Of a DNA stretch of 35,408 nucleotides, positions 16,730 through 25,200 are shown piece after piece. A program made the position numbers and the translations under genes. The stretch covers positions 1 through 35,408 of the forward strand of contig JAAAOQ010000017.1 in assembly GCA_009908845.1 (NCBI GenBank), written 5' to 3'. The notes below the pieces were generated by a model that did no database searches, was not told the origin of the DNA, and saw only the letters and a program-made list of their open reading frames with translations. The stretch comes from Gammaproteobacteria bacterium (GTDB lineage: Bacteria > Pseudomonadota > Gammaproteobacteria > Chromatiales > Chromatiaceae). Within the stretch, counting starts at the first letter, position 1. Each line of letters begins with the position of its first letter.

Positions 16730-19700
16730 CTAGTTCTGGTTCGCTGGCGGCACATCCGGTTGTAGCTGGGTGACTGGAATCGGTGAGGCTGCGGCGGGCA
16801 GCTCGTCAAGGACCCGAGCGGCTGCATCATAATCGAAGCGGGCAAGGGCCTCCTCGATGCGGGATAGCTGGGCTTGCGCCGCGGGGTCGGTTTGCGGGCG
16901 CAGGCGGGCGAGCAACTCGGGCGGAACATAGTCATTGTGCGCGATCGCGCGGCGCAGCTCGGAAAGCGCTTGCGGGTCGAGCGCGGACGTTTGCGCGGTT
17001 GCGGCATCCTGAGCCGCCTCGGCCCGCGCGGGTGCAGGGCGGACCCAAATTTGCAGTGCCGCGAGGAGCTGCGCCGGGGAGGCGGGCTTGGCGAGGTGGG
17101 CGTTCATGCCCGCGGCCAGGCAGCGCGCCTGATCGCGCTCAAGGGCGGCGGCGGTCAAGGCGATGATCGGCAGCCTCGGGTGTTGGGCGCGGATGCGGGT
17201 CGTCGCCTCGAGGCCGTCCATCTCTGGCATCTGCAGATCCATCAGTACCGCATCGGGCGCATGCTGCAACGCAAGCTCGACCGCTTCGCGGCCGTTCTCC
17301 GCGATGAGCACTTGGGCGCCGAAGCGCTGCAGCAATGCCTGGATCACGATCTGATTGATCGCGTTGTCCTCGGCGACGAGGATGCGCAGCCCCCGCAGGG
17401 CGGTCTCGTCGAGCGGGTGCTCGGGCTCGGCTGCGTTCGGGGCAGGGCAGGAAGCAGGATTGGGGACAGAGCTGCTGGCGACAGGCTGCACGGGGGCCGT
17501 CCGGGGCAGGCTGGCGATGGCCTCGAACAGCGCGGCCGGCGTGACCGGTTTGGTCAGGAAGGGCGGCAGCTCGCTGGCGGGGGCACGCGCGAGCAGTTGG
17601 GTCTGCTCGAGGTTGGTCACCATCAGCACCAGCGGTGTCGCGAGATGGCCGAAGGTCCGTGGCGGTTGCGCGGCACCGGGAATCGGCGCGGTTGCGGTCG
17701 GACAGGTGTGGCAATTCAGACAATGCTTGGCGTCGAGCAGCACTAGCTCGATCGGCGAACCGGCCGCCGCGGCGCTGGCGATGCGCTGATGGGCCTCGGC
17801 GCAACCGTCGGCCACGACCAAGGGAACCTGCCAGGAGCCAAGCAACGCGCTGAGCATATCGCGGGTGAACGGCTCCTTGTCGATCAGCAGGATGCGCGCT
17901 CGGGCGAGCTCGGCCGGAGGCGCGCCGATACGGGTCGTCGTCCCCTGTGGGAGCGGGAACCAGGCGTCGAAATGGAAGCGGCTGCCGTGGCCCTCGCGGC
18001 TCTCGACCTCGATGCGCCCGCCCATCATCGAGACCAGCCGCTGGCTGATGCTGAGTCCCAGGCCGGTGCCGCCATAGCGGCGGGTGATCGAGCCGTCGGC
18101 CTGGGTGAAGGCGTTGAACAGGTCTTCGGCGGTGCCGGGTGCGATGCCGATGCCGGTATCTTGCACGGCGAAGCGCAGCCTGACTTGTCCTTCGCGCTCG
18201 TCTTCCACCGCGATGACGAGCGCGACATGACCCTGCTCGGTGAACTTGACGGCGTTGCCGACGAGGTTGTTCAGCACCTGTCCCAAGCGCATCGGGTCGC
18301 CGATGAGCTCCCGCGGCACCTCCGGCGCGATGCGATAGACCAGCTCCAGGCCTTGCGCCTCGACTGCGGCCTGGAACAGCGCGGTGAGCTGATCGAGCAG
18401 ATCGCGGAGCCGAAACGGTCGCGGATCGAGCTCGATCTGGCCCGCTTCGATCTTGGAGTAGTCGAGGATATCGTTGAGGATGCTCAGCAGCGCGCCCGAG
18501 CTCTGGCGGACCTTCTCCAGGTAATCGCGCTGCTGGGCGTCGAGCGCGGTGCCGAGGGTCAGGTCCGTCAGCCCGATCATCGCATTGAGCGGGGTGCGGA
18601 TCTCATGGCTCATGTTGGCCAGGAATTCGCTCTTGGCGCGGTTGGCCGCCTCGGCGGCCTCCTTGGTGGCCAGCATCGCGGCCTCGCTGGCGCGCTGCTC
18701 GGTCAGGTCGAGCACATGCGCGACCGTGAACGAGAGCCCGCCCTGCTCGTCGCGCACGGCCGAGGCGCTCAGCAGCACGGGGATGCGATGCCCATCCTTG
18801 TGGATATAGTATTTCTCGAAGCGGACCTCGTCGGTCCGGCCCGAGAGCAGCGCGTCGAGATAGCCTAGATCCTCGTTCAACCCCTCTGGGTCGGAGATCG
18901 ACTGGAAGTCGAGCGCGAGCAGTTCCTCGGCTGTGTAGCCGAGGATCGTGCAGAGGGCTTGATTGACCTGAAGCCAGTGGCCGCTCGCATCGACCAGGGC
19001 CATGCCGTTGGGGGCGATCTCGAAGGCGCCGCGGAACTGCGCCTCGCTGCGGGCGATGCGCTCTCGTGCCCGGCGCGCATCGGTGATGTCCCAGTTCACG
19101 CCGACCATCTTGGTCGGCTGGCCGTGGGGATCGCGGACGATGCGGGCGGCGGCGCGCAGCCAGCGGGCCTCGTCACCACGCAGGATGCGGAATTCGGCAT
19201 CGAACTCGATGTTGGCGTTCAGCGCCTGGGCGACCTGCTGTTCGATACGTGGACGGTCCGCCGGATGCAAGGCCCGCAACCAGCGCGAATACGCCTGCTG
19301 ATCGCCATCCAGCGGCATGCCATAGAGCTCGTCCATCTGCTCGTTCGTTGCCAAGCTATTGCTACCGATCGTCCATTCCCAGATGCCGATGCCGCCGATG
19401 CGGGTCGCGAGCAGCAGGCGCTCGTTCAGGGCGCGCAGCTCGGTGACATCGCGCGACATCGCGTACAGGACCTCACGGCCCTCCCAGACGGTGGTCTGCA
19501 CGGAGACGATGATGTTCAGCAGCCGGCCATCGCGGCAGCGGTGGCGGGTCTCGAAATCATCCCGCCCGTGGCGACGGACCCGCTCGATATGGCGCTTGGC
19601 CGCTTCCGGGTCTTCGTAGGCGTCATAGTCGCTCACGCGCAGGGTCGCGAATTCCTCGGCGCTGTAGCCGAGCCGCTCATGGGCGACGCGGTTGAAGTGC

Positions 19701-20830
19701 AGCGGCAGAGTGGTCAGCGGATCGATGATCATGATGCTCTCGGGGGAGAGCTCGAACACCGTGCGCAGGAACTGCTCCGATGCGCGAAGGGCCTCGTGGG
19801 CCTGCTTTTGCGCGGTGATGTCGCGGTTGAGGCCACGATAGCCGAGGATCGCGTCCTGCTCATCGCGGATCGGGAACCCATTGAAGGCGAAGCAGCGCCG
19901 CTTGCCATCCTTGCCGATGAGGTCGTTCTCCTGGTTGCCGAGCGCTGTTCCTTGCGCATGGGCCTGCTCGAAGAGGGCGGCGATGCGCTCGGCCTCATCA
20001 GGCTCCATCAGCACAAAGGGTGTCTGGCCGATGAGCTCGTCCTCGCGATAGCCGAGCAAGGGCTCGAGCTGGCCGGAGAGGTAGGTGAAGCGGCCCTCCA
20101 GGTCGACTTCCCAGATGAAGTCGGCCGTGCAGGCGATCAGGTCGCGCAGCCGGGCCTCGCTCTGCGCGAGCTGGTGTAACGCGGCCTGGCGCTCGGTCAC
20201 ATCACGCTGGACGCCGAAGTGGCCAATGATGCGTCCCTGGGCATCGTAGAGGCAGCGATAGTCGCCTTCGATCGAGATCGGCGTGCCGTCGAAGCGCCGC
20301 TCATCGCTTTCCGTATGCAGACGGCCAGTGCCGAAGAGCTGCCGCCACAGGCGGCGGCCTTCGGCGAGATCGTGGGCGAAGAAATCGGTCGGGCTCAGGC
20401 CAAGCAGTTGTTCCGGCCGGGCAGCGTATTGCCGGCACATGGCCTCGTTGACCTGCGTCACCCGCTGGCGTTGGAAGGCCTGATCGAGCGCCTGCTCCTT
20501 GTCGATGTCCTCGTCCCAGCGCAGTGGCTCGTCGAGCAGCATGAAGAACATCCCGTCGAGTGACTGCTCGAACAGCAGGCTGAGCGGGGCTGCCGTTTCA
20601 TGCAGCGTTAGCGACGCAGGGGTGTCGTGCTCGATGCCGGAACGCGCCCACCAGCCTGCGTTGTCGTTTTGCCGGAGCCAGCCGGCCGCGGCCAGGTTGG
20701 CGCAAAGCTCAGCACAGCACGTCTCTGGTAGGCCATAGGCGGCGGCGAGTGCAGGGAGCGGGAGCCCTGGATGCGTCAGAATGAATCCATGCAGCGCGCG
20801 TTCGGCAGGGGAGAGGCTAGACGACGACAC
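16730..20830 (-). CDS. Hybrid histidine kinase with five PAS domains and two receivers
   Basis: 1366 residues with no membrane segment. A helical, winged-helix-like N-terminus (1-65) precedes five PAS units (about 85-213, 216-345, 346-468, 470-590, 591-716). The dimerisation domain has His742 in [15 protein letters not shown]. The ATPase domain (about 850-965) has [25 protein letters not shown] and [10 protein letters not shown]. The first receiver (about 985-1115) is abnormal: the usual phospho-Asp region reads LLDAKHC and runs into CLNCHTC (Cys1037, Cys1040, His1041, Cys1043). The second receiver is normal, with Asp1198 in [12 protein letters not shown]. The tail is Ala-rich and helical with no clear Hpt histidine. 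It probably drives the adjacent diguanylate cyclase. The start is GTG 20830, with no clear ribosome site. The signal is unknown. Confidence 0.9.
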   Translation of the reverse strand: MSSSSLSPAERALHGFILTHPGLPLPALAAAYGLPETCCAELCANLAAAGWLRQNDNAGWWARSGIEHDTPASLTLHETAAPLSLLFEQSLDGMFFMLLDEPLRWDEDIDKEQALDQAFQRQRVTQVNEAMCRQYAARPEQLLGLSPTDFFAHDLAEGRRLWRQLFGTGRLHTESDERRFDGTPISIEGDYRCLYDAQGRIIGHFGVQRDVTERQAALHQLAQSEARLRDLIACTADFIWEVDLEGRFTYLSGQLEPLLGYREDELIGQTPFVLMEPDEAERIAALFEQAHAQGTALGNQENDLIGKDGKRRCFAFNGFPIRDEQDAILGYRGLNRDITAQKQAHEALRASEQFLRTVFELSPESIMIIDPLTTLPLHFNRVAHERLGYSAEEFATLRVSDYDAYEDPEAAKRHIERVRRHGRDDFETRHRCRDGRLLNIIVSVQTTVWEGREVLYAMSRDVTELRALNERLLLATRIGGIGIWEWTIGSNSLATNEQMDELYGMPLDGDQQAYSRWLRALHPADRPRIEQQVAQALNANIEFDAEFRILRGDEARWLRAAARIVRDPHGQPTKMVGVNWDITDARRARERIARSEAQFRGAFEIAPNGMALVDASGHWLQVNQALCTILGYTAEELLALDFQSISDPEGLNEDLGYLDALLSGRTDEVRFEKYYIHKDGHRIPVLLSASAVRDEQGGLSFTVAHVLDLTEQRASEAAMLATKEAAEAANRAKSEFLANMSHEIRTPLNAMIGLTDLTLGTALDAQQRDYLEKVRQSSGALLSILNDILDYSKIEAGQIELDPRPFRLRDLLDQLTALFQAAVEAQGLELVYRIAPEVPRELIGDPMRLGQVLNNLVGNAVKFTEQGHVALVIAVEDEREGQVRLRFAVQDTGIGIAPGTAEDLFNAFTQADGSITRRYGGTGLGLSISQRLVSMMGGRIEVESREGHGSRFHFDAWFPLPQGTTTRIGAPPAELARARILLIDKEPFTRDMLSALLGSWQVPLVVADGCAEAHQRIASAAAAGSPIELVLLDAKHCLNCHTCPTATAPIPGAAQPPRTFGHLATPLVLMVTNLEQTQLLARAPASELPPFLTKPVTPAALFEAIASLPRTAPVQPVASSSVPNPASCPAPNAAEPEHPLDETALRGLRILVAEDNAINQIVIQALLQRFGAQVLIAENGREAVELALQHAPDAVLMDLQMPEMDGLEATTRIRAQHPRLPIIALTAAALERDQARCLAAGMNAHLAKPASPAQLLAALQIWVRPAPARAEAAQDAATAQTSALDPQALSELRRAIAHNDYVPPELLARLRPQTDPAAQAQLSRIEEALARFDYDAAARVLDELPAAASPIPVTQLQPDVPPANQN

Positions 20831-20938
20831 ATGAGCACCGAATCAGAACTGATCCGGCCGATTGAACCATAGATAGCGGTGAGGTGCGAATCAGCGCCTT
20901 CGCGGCTTGGCGGGCTCAGCGTCGTCTAGGTGGCTGGC

Positions 20939-21211
20939 TCAGTCGTCGTCGCTGAGTTCTGCCAGCACCAGGCCGGTCGCGCTGTCGAGATCGCGGGTGA
21001 AGCGCAGGCAGTGCTCGCTGGCGTCGATCAGGTAGAGGTTGAAGCCCTCGCATTGACGCACCGGCTCGATGCCGGCACTGATGTCGTCATCCAGGCAATA
21101 GGTGAAGTGATGCTCGGGCAGGGCCTCGCGCAGTGCTGCAACCGCGTCGTTGCTGAGGCCGGCCCGGTGGATGATGGCCTCGATCCGGTCGAGGAAGTCG
21201 GTCGTCATCAT
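20939..21211 (-). CDS. Small acidic protein at the end of the nif operon
   Basis: 90 residues from ATG 21211, or one fewer from the adjacent ATG. It is soluble and acidic, ending in ELSDDD. Readable parts are FLDRIEAIIHRAGLSNDAV, ALREALPEHHFTYCLDDDI and FNLYLIDASEHCLRFTRDLD, with two cysteines and no cluster-binding pattern. I do not recognise a functional family. I recall small proteins of this kind beside nifX/nafY-type genes in nif clusters but cannot check it. It lies 133 bases after the nafY-like gene on the same strand, so it is probably the last gene of the nif operon. The frame remains open up to 21292, but the extra N-terminus has no support and crosses the hairpin at 21267-21302. 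Confidence 0.7.
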   Translation of the reverse strand: MMTTDFLDRIEAIIHRAGLSNDAVAALREALPEHHFTYCLDDDISAGIEPVRQCEGFNLYLIDASEHCLRFTRDLDSATGLVLAELSDDD

Positions 21212-21266
21212 GCTGTCGACTCGGTTTCGTATCGCGATCTGCAACGGGCTCGCCACCGGGTAATAG

Positions 21267-21302
21267 GCGGCGACGCCGGCGGTTGGGCGCAAGCGTCGCC
21301 GC
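21267..21302 (-). repeat. 10-bp perfect hairpin after nafY-like gene
   Basis: GCGGCGACGC (21267-21276) and GCGTCGCCGC (21293-21302) are perfectly complementary with a 16-base loop. It lies 42 bases past the nafY-like stop in the nif transcript. There is no T-run, so it is more likely a processing or stability element than a terminator. Confidence 0.5.
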
Positions 21303-21344
21303 AGAGAAGCCGCGCTCGGTCTTTGCCGATTGCCACCGACACCA

Positions 21345-22058
21345 TCAGCTCTCCTCGGCCGTGCGCTCGAAGCGGACGCGCGCGTCGGTTGCGGCCCCCA
21401 TGATCTTCGCGAGCCAGGGCGGTGTCTTATCGGCGAGTGTCGCGGCGAGCTCGGCGATGTGCTCGCGGGCGTTGCCCATCTGCGGCCGCTTGATCGGGTG
21501 CACGTCCTGCTTGACGACCTTGGCCGCGGCGGGGCCGCCGATCGAGGCGACGTAGAGGATCTGGCAGTCGGCGATCAATGAGGCCCGATAGGCGTTCTTG
21601 TCATCCTGCATCGCGCCTGATGTGGGATCGATCTCGCGGCAGTCGATGAGCTTGAAGCCGTTCGCGGCGACTTGATAGACGAGGAAGCGGCGGCAGGAGC
21701 CGAAATGCCCATCGAGGAGCTCGCCGCCGTTCGAGGCGCAGGCGACTCGAATGGAGTCTGGCAGCTCGCCGTCGGTGTAGGACTCGGGCTCGGGGGCCGG
21801 CTCGATCTCGCTCGCGCCCTGGCCTTTGAGGTGGGCGAGCGCGTCCTTGAGCGAGGCGTTGTCGACATCCGCGAGCTCGCCATCGGCGGCCTGCTTCAGT
21901 GCCTTGACGGTCAGGCTATCGAGGCTTGCCGCGGTTGGCGGCAGTCCGACGGCATCAGCGAGCACGGGCAGGAGCCTGGCGGCGTCGGTGTCCGGCAGAC
22001 AGCGTGCAGCGAGCCCGATGCGCAGCGCGATCTCGTCGGATAAGGTCGTTTGGGTCAT
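21345..22058 (-). CDS. NafY/NifX-family FeMo-cofactor binding protein
   Basis: 237 residues. The N-terminal helical domain (1-85) and the C-terminal NifX/NafY/NifB-type domain (about 102-230), joined by a Pro/Glu-rich linker, match the two-domain layout of Azotobacter NafY. The core has IRVACASNGGELLDGHFGSC followed by FLVYQVA and LIDCREID. His118 in the HFG motif sits close to the position of the NafY histidine (His121, from memory) implicated in FeMo-cofactor binding. It probably holds cofactor or stabilises apo-dinitrogenase before insertion. ATG 22058 has a strong AGGAG six bases upstream. The same frame stays open 255 codons further upstream, but this is chance in GC-rich DNA. It lies 524 bases after the ferredoxin gene, an unusually long operon spacer. 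Confidence 0.88.
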   Translation of the reverse strand: MTQTTLSDEIALRIGLAARCLPDTDAARLLPVLADAVGLPPTAASLDSLTVKALKQAADGELADVDNASLKDALAHLKGQGASEIEPAPEPESYTDGELPDSIRVACASNGGELLDGHFGSCRRFLVYQVAANGFKLIDCREIDPTSGAMQDDKNAYRASLIADCQILYVASIGGPAAAKVVKQDVHPIKRPQMGNAREHIAELAATLADKTPPWLAKIMGAATDARVRFERTAEES

Positions 22059-22582
22059 CGGTTGCTCCTGATCGTGGTCCGGTCTGGTCTGGTTGACACC
22101 GAGGATTCGGGCCGAGGCACGGCGGAGGATGCTGCCGTGCGCCGGCAGAGCCAGCGGCTTGGGGTTGCGGAGGCTTCGGCTTGAGTGGTGGGAAGGTTTC
22201 GACTTGGGGACGAGGCTTCGGCTGGAGCGGTGCTGCGAAGGTTTTCGGCTCGCGGGGTGGCCGAGGCTGCCGGGTAGCGCCCGCCGGGGGACGCCGTGAA
22301 TCCGTCCTTGGAGGCTCGAGCGCAGCATCCTTGCTGCGCACGCCCCCGGCGAGCGCCACCCGACAGCCTCGGCTTCGAACGCCGGCTGTTCGTCGACGCC
22401 GGTGTCGTGTGCTGATGGCGCGCCGGGGCCCTTTGACGTGATCATTGCCGGCTGTCCCGGGGCTGCGGGCTGTCCTGGAAGTGGCCTTGGCTGCCATCGA
22501 CTGGTCTTGGAGCCTCGGCTTGTGCGTCCATGAAACACCGGCTGCGATCGTTTCGCGGTGGGGTGGCGTGCCGTCCTGATGG
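22059..22582 (-). other. Long spacer between ferredoxin and nafY-like genes
   Basis: 524 bases with no recognisable gene. It contains the structured repeat at 22260-22373. It also has loosely repeated GAGGCTTCGGCT-type words, for example near 22167 and 22211, which are related to the outer arm of that repeat. The rest is GC-rich without clear motifs. No sigma-54 promoter is visible, so transcription probably reads through from upstream. Confidence 0.55.
22260..22373 (-). repeat. Structured nif-spacer repeat, copy 1
   Basis: Outer arms 22260-22290 and 22343-22373 are complementary at 28 of 31 positions. Read as RNA from the minus strand, which is the direction of nif transcription, the three exceptions become G-U pairs. 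Inside is a conserved core (AATCCGTCCTTGGAGGCTC on the plus strand, about 22299-22317) and an 8-bp hairpin, GCGCAGCA (22320-22327) with TGCTGCGC (22332-22339). The core is shared with copies 2 and 3, while both stems differ in sequence but keep pairing. This copy lies about 210 bases after the ferredoxin gene. Confidence 0.8.
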
Positions 22583-22771
22583 TTAGGCCGGGACGATGCA
22601 GTCGTCTTCCATGCAGACGTCCAGGCACTGCGGATCGGCATCGTCGCATTCGGTGCAGGTGTTGGCGTCGATCTTGTAGACGCCCTTGAACGGGGTGATG
22701 CTGTCGGTCGGGCAGACGGATTCGCAGTCGCCGCAGGCGGTGCAAAGGTCGCGGATGATTTGAAAGGCCAT
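22583..22771 (-). CDS. 2[4Fe-4S] ferredoxin of the nif operon (FdxN type)
   Basis: 62 residues. It is a bacterial-type ferredoxin with cysteines at 10, 13, 16, 20 (CTACGDCESVCP) and 39, 42, 49, 53 (CTECDDADPQCLDVC), plus Cys58. By the family rule, Cys10, 13, 16 and 53 would bind one cluster and Cys39, 42, 49 and 20 the other. The spacing between the second and third cysteines of the second motif is six residues, whereas I recall eight in typical nif ferredoxins, so the loop is short. It probably carries electrons to NifH. ATG 22771 has a strong GGAGG six bases upstream. It lies 85 bases after nifT, within a spacer holding two hairpins. Confidence 0.94.
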   Translation of the reverse strand: MAFQIIRDLCTACGDCESVCPTDSITPFKGVYKIDANTCTECDDADPQCLDVCMEDDCIVPA

Positions 22772-22805
22772 GTTTAACCTCCGGAGTCGGGGTTTGGGTT
22801 GGCTC

Positions 22806-22856
22806 GCGCCCCAGCGCTCGCATGGGGCGCAGGGACTGGCTGCGGGCGCGCCCGCA
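22806..22856 (-). repeat. Two hairpins between nifT and ferredoxin gene
   Basis: GCGCCCCA (22806-22813) and TGGGGCGC (22823-22830) form an 8-bp stem with a 9-base loop. A perfect 16-base palindrome, TGCGGGCGCGCCCGCA, occupies 22841-22856 and touches the nifT stop codon. There is no T-run. They fill most of the 85-base spacer and may set the end or stability of the upstream message. Confidence 0.5.
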
Positions 22857-23075
22857 TCAGCTGTCGGCGCGCTTGAAGCGGAGCGTGGTCGGAAAGGTCG
22901 GCGGTGGGCTGACCGGATCGATATACCAGCGCGAGCCGTCGGTCAGCTCGACGGAGCCACCCCAGGCGTCGCTGGTATCGGTCTCGACGCTGGCGATGGT
23001 CTCTTCCATGTCCTTCTTGGCGACGTAGAACAGCAGGCCGCCGTCTTCCTTCTTGCGGATCATCACGTTGGGCAT
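22857..23075 (-). CDS. nifT: NifT/FixU family protein
   Basis: 72 residues, the usual NifT length. Start MPNVMIRKKEDGGLLFYV, then KKDMEETIASVE, WGGSVELTDGSRWYIDP and the TLRFKRADS-type end are typical of the family. Its role is not established; it is a small protein almost always found just after nifK and is dispensable in the species where it was tested. It has no cysteines or membrane segment. ATG 23075 has GAG about ten bases upstream; the upstream in-frame extension to 23156 is Arg-rich and not supported. It lies 450 bases after nifK, an unusually long gap filled with repeats and hairpins. Confidence 0.92.
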   Translation of the reverse strand: MPNVMIRKKEDGGLLFYVAKKDMEETIASVETDTSDAWGGSVELTDGSRWYIDPVSPPPTFPTTLRFKRADS

Positions 23076-23143
23076 CTTGTTATGTCTCGTTTTCGTCGTC
23101 GGTAGATGTCGTGAGCGGCAGGGTGTCAGGGCTCGTCGGACTG

Positions 23144-23179
23144 AGGCGGTCACCACCGCCTGATGCCGCTGTCAGCGGC
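23144..23179 (-). repeat. Paired hairpins upstream of nifT
   Basis: AGGCGGT (23144-23150) pairs with ACCGCCT (23155-23161) around a 4-base loop. GCCGCT (23165-23170) pairs with AGCGGC (23174-23179) around a 3-base loop. The GTCAGCGGCGTC word in the second resembles the outer arm of repeat copy 2 at 23278-23290, so it may be a decayed piece of that element. Confidence 0.4.
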
Positions 23180-23258
23180 GTCTATCGGCAGAACACGGAT
23201 CACTGCGCTACTAGGGTTTACAGCCATGCTTCTGCTGGCCAAGGTCTCTCGAGCAGTA

Positions 23259-23367
23259 GTCGCGGCCTTGGCGCCCCGGTCAGCGGCGTCGATCGCCCGG
23301 ATGGCGATCGCAGAGCCTCCAGGGACGGATTCACGGCGGCCGCTGACCGGGGCGCCAGGGCCGCGAC
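23259..23367 (+). repeat. Structured nif-spacer repeat, copy 2 (inverted)
   Basis: Outer arms 23259-23287 and 23339-23367 pair at 28 of 29 positions, and the exception is a G-T wobble on the plus strand. The internal hairpin is CGATCGCC (23290-23297) with GGCGATCG (23303-23310). The conserved core lies on the opposite strand to copies 1 and 3 (GAGCCTCCAGGGACGGATT near 23313-23331). The element is therefore inverted relative to the nif transcript. It sits in the nifK-nifT spacer. Confidence 0.82.
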
Positions 23368-23408
23368 GGGACCGTTGGCACCGAGCACGCGTTTCATGTC
23401 GCCTGAGC

Positions 23409-23470
23409 TCGCGATCCCCTGGGTTCGCGATCCCCTGGGTTCGCGATCCCCTAAGTTCGCGGTCTTAGGT
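23409..23470. repeat. 16-bp tandem repeat downstream of nifK
   Basis: The unit TCGCGATCCCCTGGGT occurs exactly at 23409-23424 and 23425-23440. A third copy with two changes is at 23441-23456 and a diverged partial copy at 23457-23470. The third and fourth copies also create a CCTAAG/CTTAGG inverted repeat (23450-23455, 23464-23469). Exact tandem copies suggest recent slippage expansion, so copy number may vary among strains. Confidence 0.75.
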
Positions 23471-23514
23471 CCCGACCCGACGAGAGGATGCAACCGCTCC
23501 GTCGGGCCGGGACC
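23468..23514 (-). repeat. 15-bp stem-loop just after nifK
   Basis: Arms 23468-23482 (GGTCCCGACCCGACG) and 23500-23514 (CGTCGGGCCGGGACC) pair at 14 of 15 positions. In the nif transcript the exception is a G-U pair. The structure starts 12 bases after the nifK stop codon. No T-run follows, so it may stabilise the nifHDK message or attenuate readthrough into nifT rather than terminate fully. Confidence 0.6.
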
Positions 23515-23525
23515 CACCTTCGCCC

Positions 23526-25097
23526 TTACCGGACCAGGTCGTAACCGAAGTCGGTCACGCCCATCTCGTTCGTCTCGCGGTCGAGCTGCTCGAGCACGGC
23601 GTTGACCAGCGTGGTTAGGATGTACATCGCACCCTCGTAGCCCATGGTGGTCATCCGGTGCAGGTGGTGCCGGTCAAAGATCGGGAAGCCGATCCGGATC
23701 AGTGGCACCTCGTGCGCCTTGCCCTTCTTCAGCGTGTCGCGCTGGATGAACTTGCCGTAGCTATTGCCGATCAGGAAGTCGGGCTTGTCGGTGAAGCACA
23801 GCGAGCGCAGGTGCCAGAGGTCCTTGTTGACGTAGACCGTGGCACCCTGGCCATAGGGCGAGTCGGCCAACATCGCGTCCATCGCCTTCTTCCAACGCTT
23901 GTTGGCATGGTGACAGAGGACGTGGGTCGGCTCGGCACCCAGCTCCAGCAGGAACTTGGTCAGGCCCATCACGAAGTCGGCATCGCCGTAGAGGGCGAAC
24001 TTCTTACCGTGCAGCCACTGATGGCTGTCGGTCATCATGTCGACCAACCGGCCGCGCTCCTTGGCCAACGAGTCCGGGATCGCCTTGCCGGTCAGCTCGG
24101 AGACCTTCATCAGGAAGTCGTCGGTCCATTCCAGGCCCATCGGGATGTCGACCTTGGAGACCGGCTGGTGCCAGGTGGTGTCGATGTACTTCTTGGTCTT
24201 CGGCAGCTGCCAGGGCTGCAGGAGCAGGGTGTCGATCGCGTTCGGGGCGTCCTTGATCTCGTCGATCTTGGTGCCGCCGTCGTACATCCGATACTCGCCG
24301 TCGGCCGGGGTGTCGAGCACATCGGTTGGGTCGCTGAGCAGCGTGTAGCCGACGCCCATCTCCTGCATCATCCGGTGCAGCACGCGGAAGTTGCCGAGGT
24401 AGGTCTCGAAGCCCGGCACGAGGTTGATCTTGCCGTTGCTGCCTACGGCCTTGTTCTCCATCTCGTTGAGGGTGAAGTAGCGCATGGTCCCTTCGAACAT
24501 GTTGTCCCAGCCGGTGGTGTGGCTGCCGACGAAGCTCGGGGTGTGCGCGAATGGGGTCGGGAACTCGGCCGGGATGTGACCTTCCTTCTTTGAGTTACTG
24601 ATGAAGGCGTTGAGGTCGTCACCGATGACCTCGGCCATGCAGGTGGTCGAGACCGCGATCATCTCGGGCTTGTAGAGGGCCTTGGCGTTCTCGAGGCCGT
24701 CGAACATGTTCTTCTGACCGCCGAACACCGCCGCGTCCTCGGTCATCGAGTCGGAGACGCAGGCGATGGGCTCCTTGAAGTGGCGGTTGAAGTAGGTCCG
24801 GAAGTAGGCGACGCAGCCCTGCGAGCCGTGCACGTAGGGCAGGGTCTTCTCGAAGCCGAGCGCGCAGAGGACGGCGCCGAGCGGCTGGCAGGCCTTGGCC
24901 GGGTTGATGGTCAGGGCCTCGCGGGCGAAGTTCAGCTCTTGGTATTCCTTGGTGGTGGTCCACTCGAAGGTCTCGTCGAGCTTGGCCTGGTCGGCACGTT
25001 CTTCGGAGAGCTCGCGCTTGTTGGTGATGGTGGCCTGGTAGTCCTCGTCGAGGAAGAGGGGGTAGCCGGGCTTGATTTGGTCGACGGTCTGGGTCAT
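23526..25097 (-). CDS. nifK: Nitrogenase molybdenum-iron protein beta chain NifK
   Basis: 523 residues, the same size class as Azotobacter NifK. P-cluster ligands are at the canonical numbers: Cys70 (NPAKACQPLGAV), Cys95 (HGSQGCVAYFRTYFNRHFKEP) and Cys153 (STTCMAEVIGDD). The N-terminal extension typical of molybdenum-type beta chains is present (QIKPGYPLFLDEDYQ). The C-terminus has FPIFDRHHLHR and NEMGVTDFGYDLVR. It pairs with NifD and holds the P-cluster between the subunits. ATG 25097 is followed by TQTVDQIKP, and GGAGC lies a few bases upstream. A 237-base spacer with repeat copy 3 separates it from nifD. Confidence 0.98.
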   Translation of the reverse strand: MTQTVDQIKPGYPLFLDEDYQATITNKRELSEERADQAKLDETFEWTTTKEYQELNFAREALTINPAKACQPLGAVLCALGFEKTLPYVHGSQGCVAYFRTYFNRHFKEPIACVSDSMTEDAAVFGGQKNMFDGLENAKALYKPEMIAVSTTCMAEVIGDDLNAFISNSKKEGHIPAEFPTPFAHTPSFVGSHTTGWDNMFEGTMRYFTLNEMENKAVGSNGKINLVPGFETYLGNFRVLHRMMQEMGVGYTLLSDPTDVLDTPADGEYRMYDGGTKIDEIKDAPNAIDTLLLQPWQLPKTKKYIDTTWHQPVSKVDIPMGLEWTDDFLMKVSELTGKAIPDSLAKERGRLVDMMTDSHQWLHGKKFALYGDADFVMGLTKFLLELGAEPTHVLCHHANKRWKKAMDAMLADSPYGQGATVYVNKDLWHLRSLCFTDKPDFLIGNSYGKFIQRDTLKKGKAHEVPLIRIGFPIFDRHHLHRMTTMGYEGAMYILTTLVNAVLEQLDRETNEMGVTDFGYDLVR

Positions 25098-25200
25098 CGG
25101 TGTGCTCCTGCCGCGCCGCTTATCTGCGGACTGACGGCCAGTGAAAACGGGTTCAATTGACGTCTGGCTGTGACTTCTCGCTAAGGCGCTGACCTTTGGG

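Noticed and set aside
17702-17722. CXXCH heme c motif in the hybrid kinase
   Set aside because: The protein has no export signal or membrane helix, and heme attachment by the Ccm system takes place in the periplasm. A metal or thiol role is more plausible.
17789-20179. Two long plus-strand open frames (359 and 406 codons)
   Set aside because: Both are antisense to the hybrid kinase. The kinase motifs fix the real frame.
22059-22823. In-frame upstream extension of the nafY-like gene
   Set aside because: The frame is open, but the extension overlaps the ferredoxin gene out of frame and runs through the structured repeat. ATG 22058 has a strong ribosome site and gives the normal NafY length.
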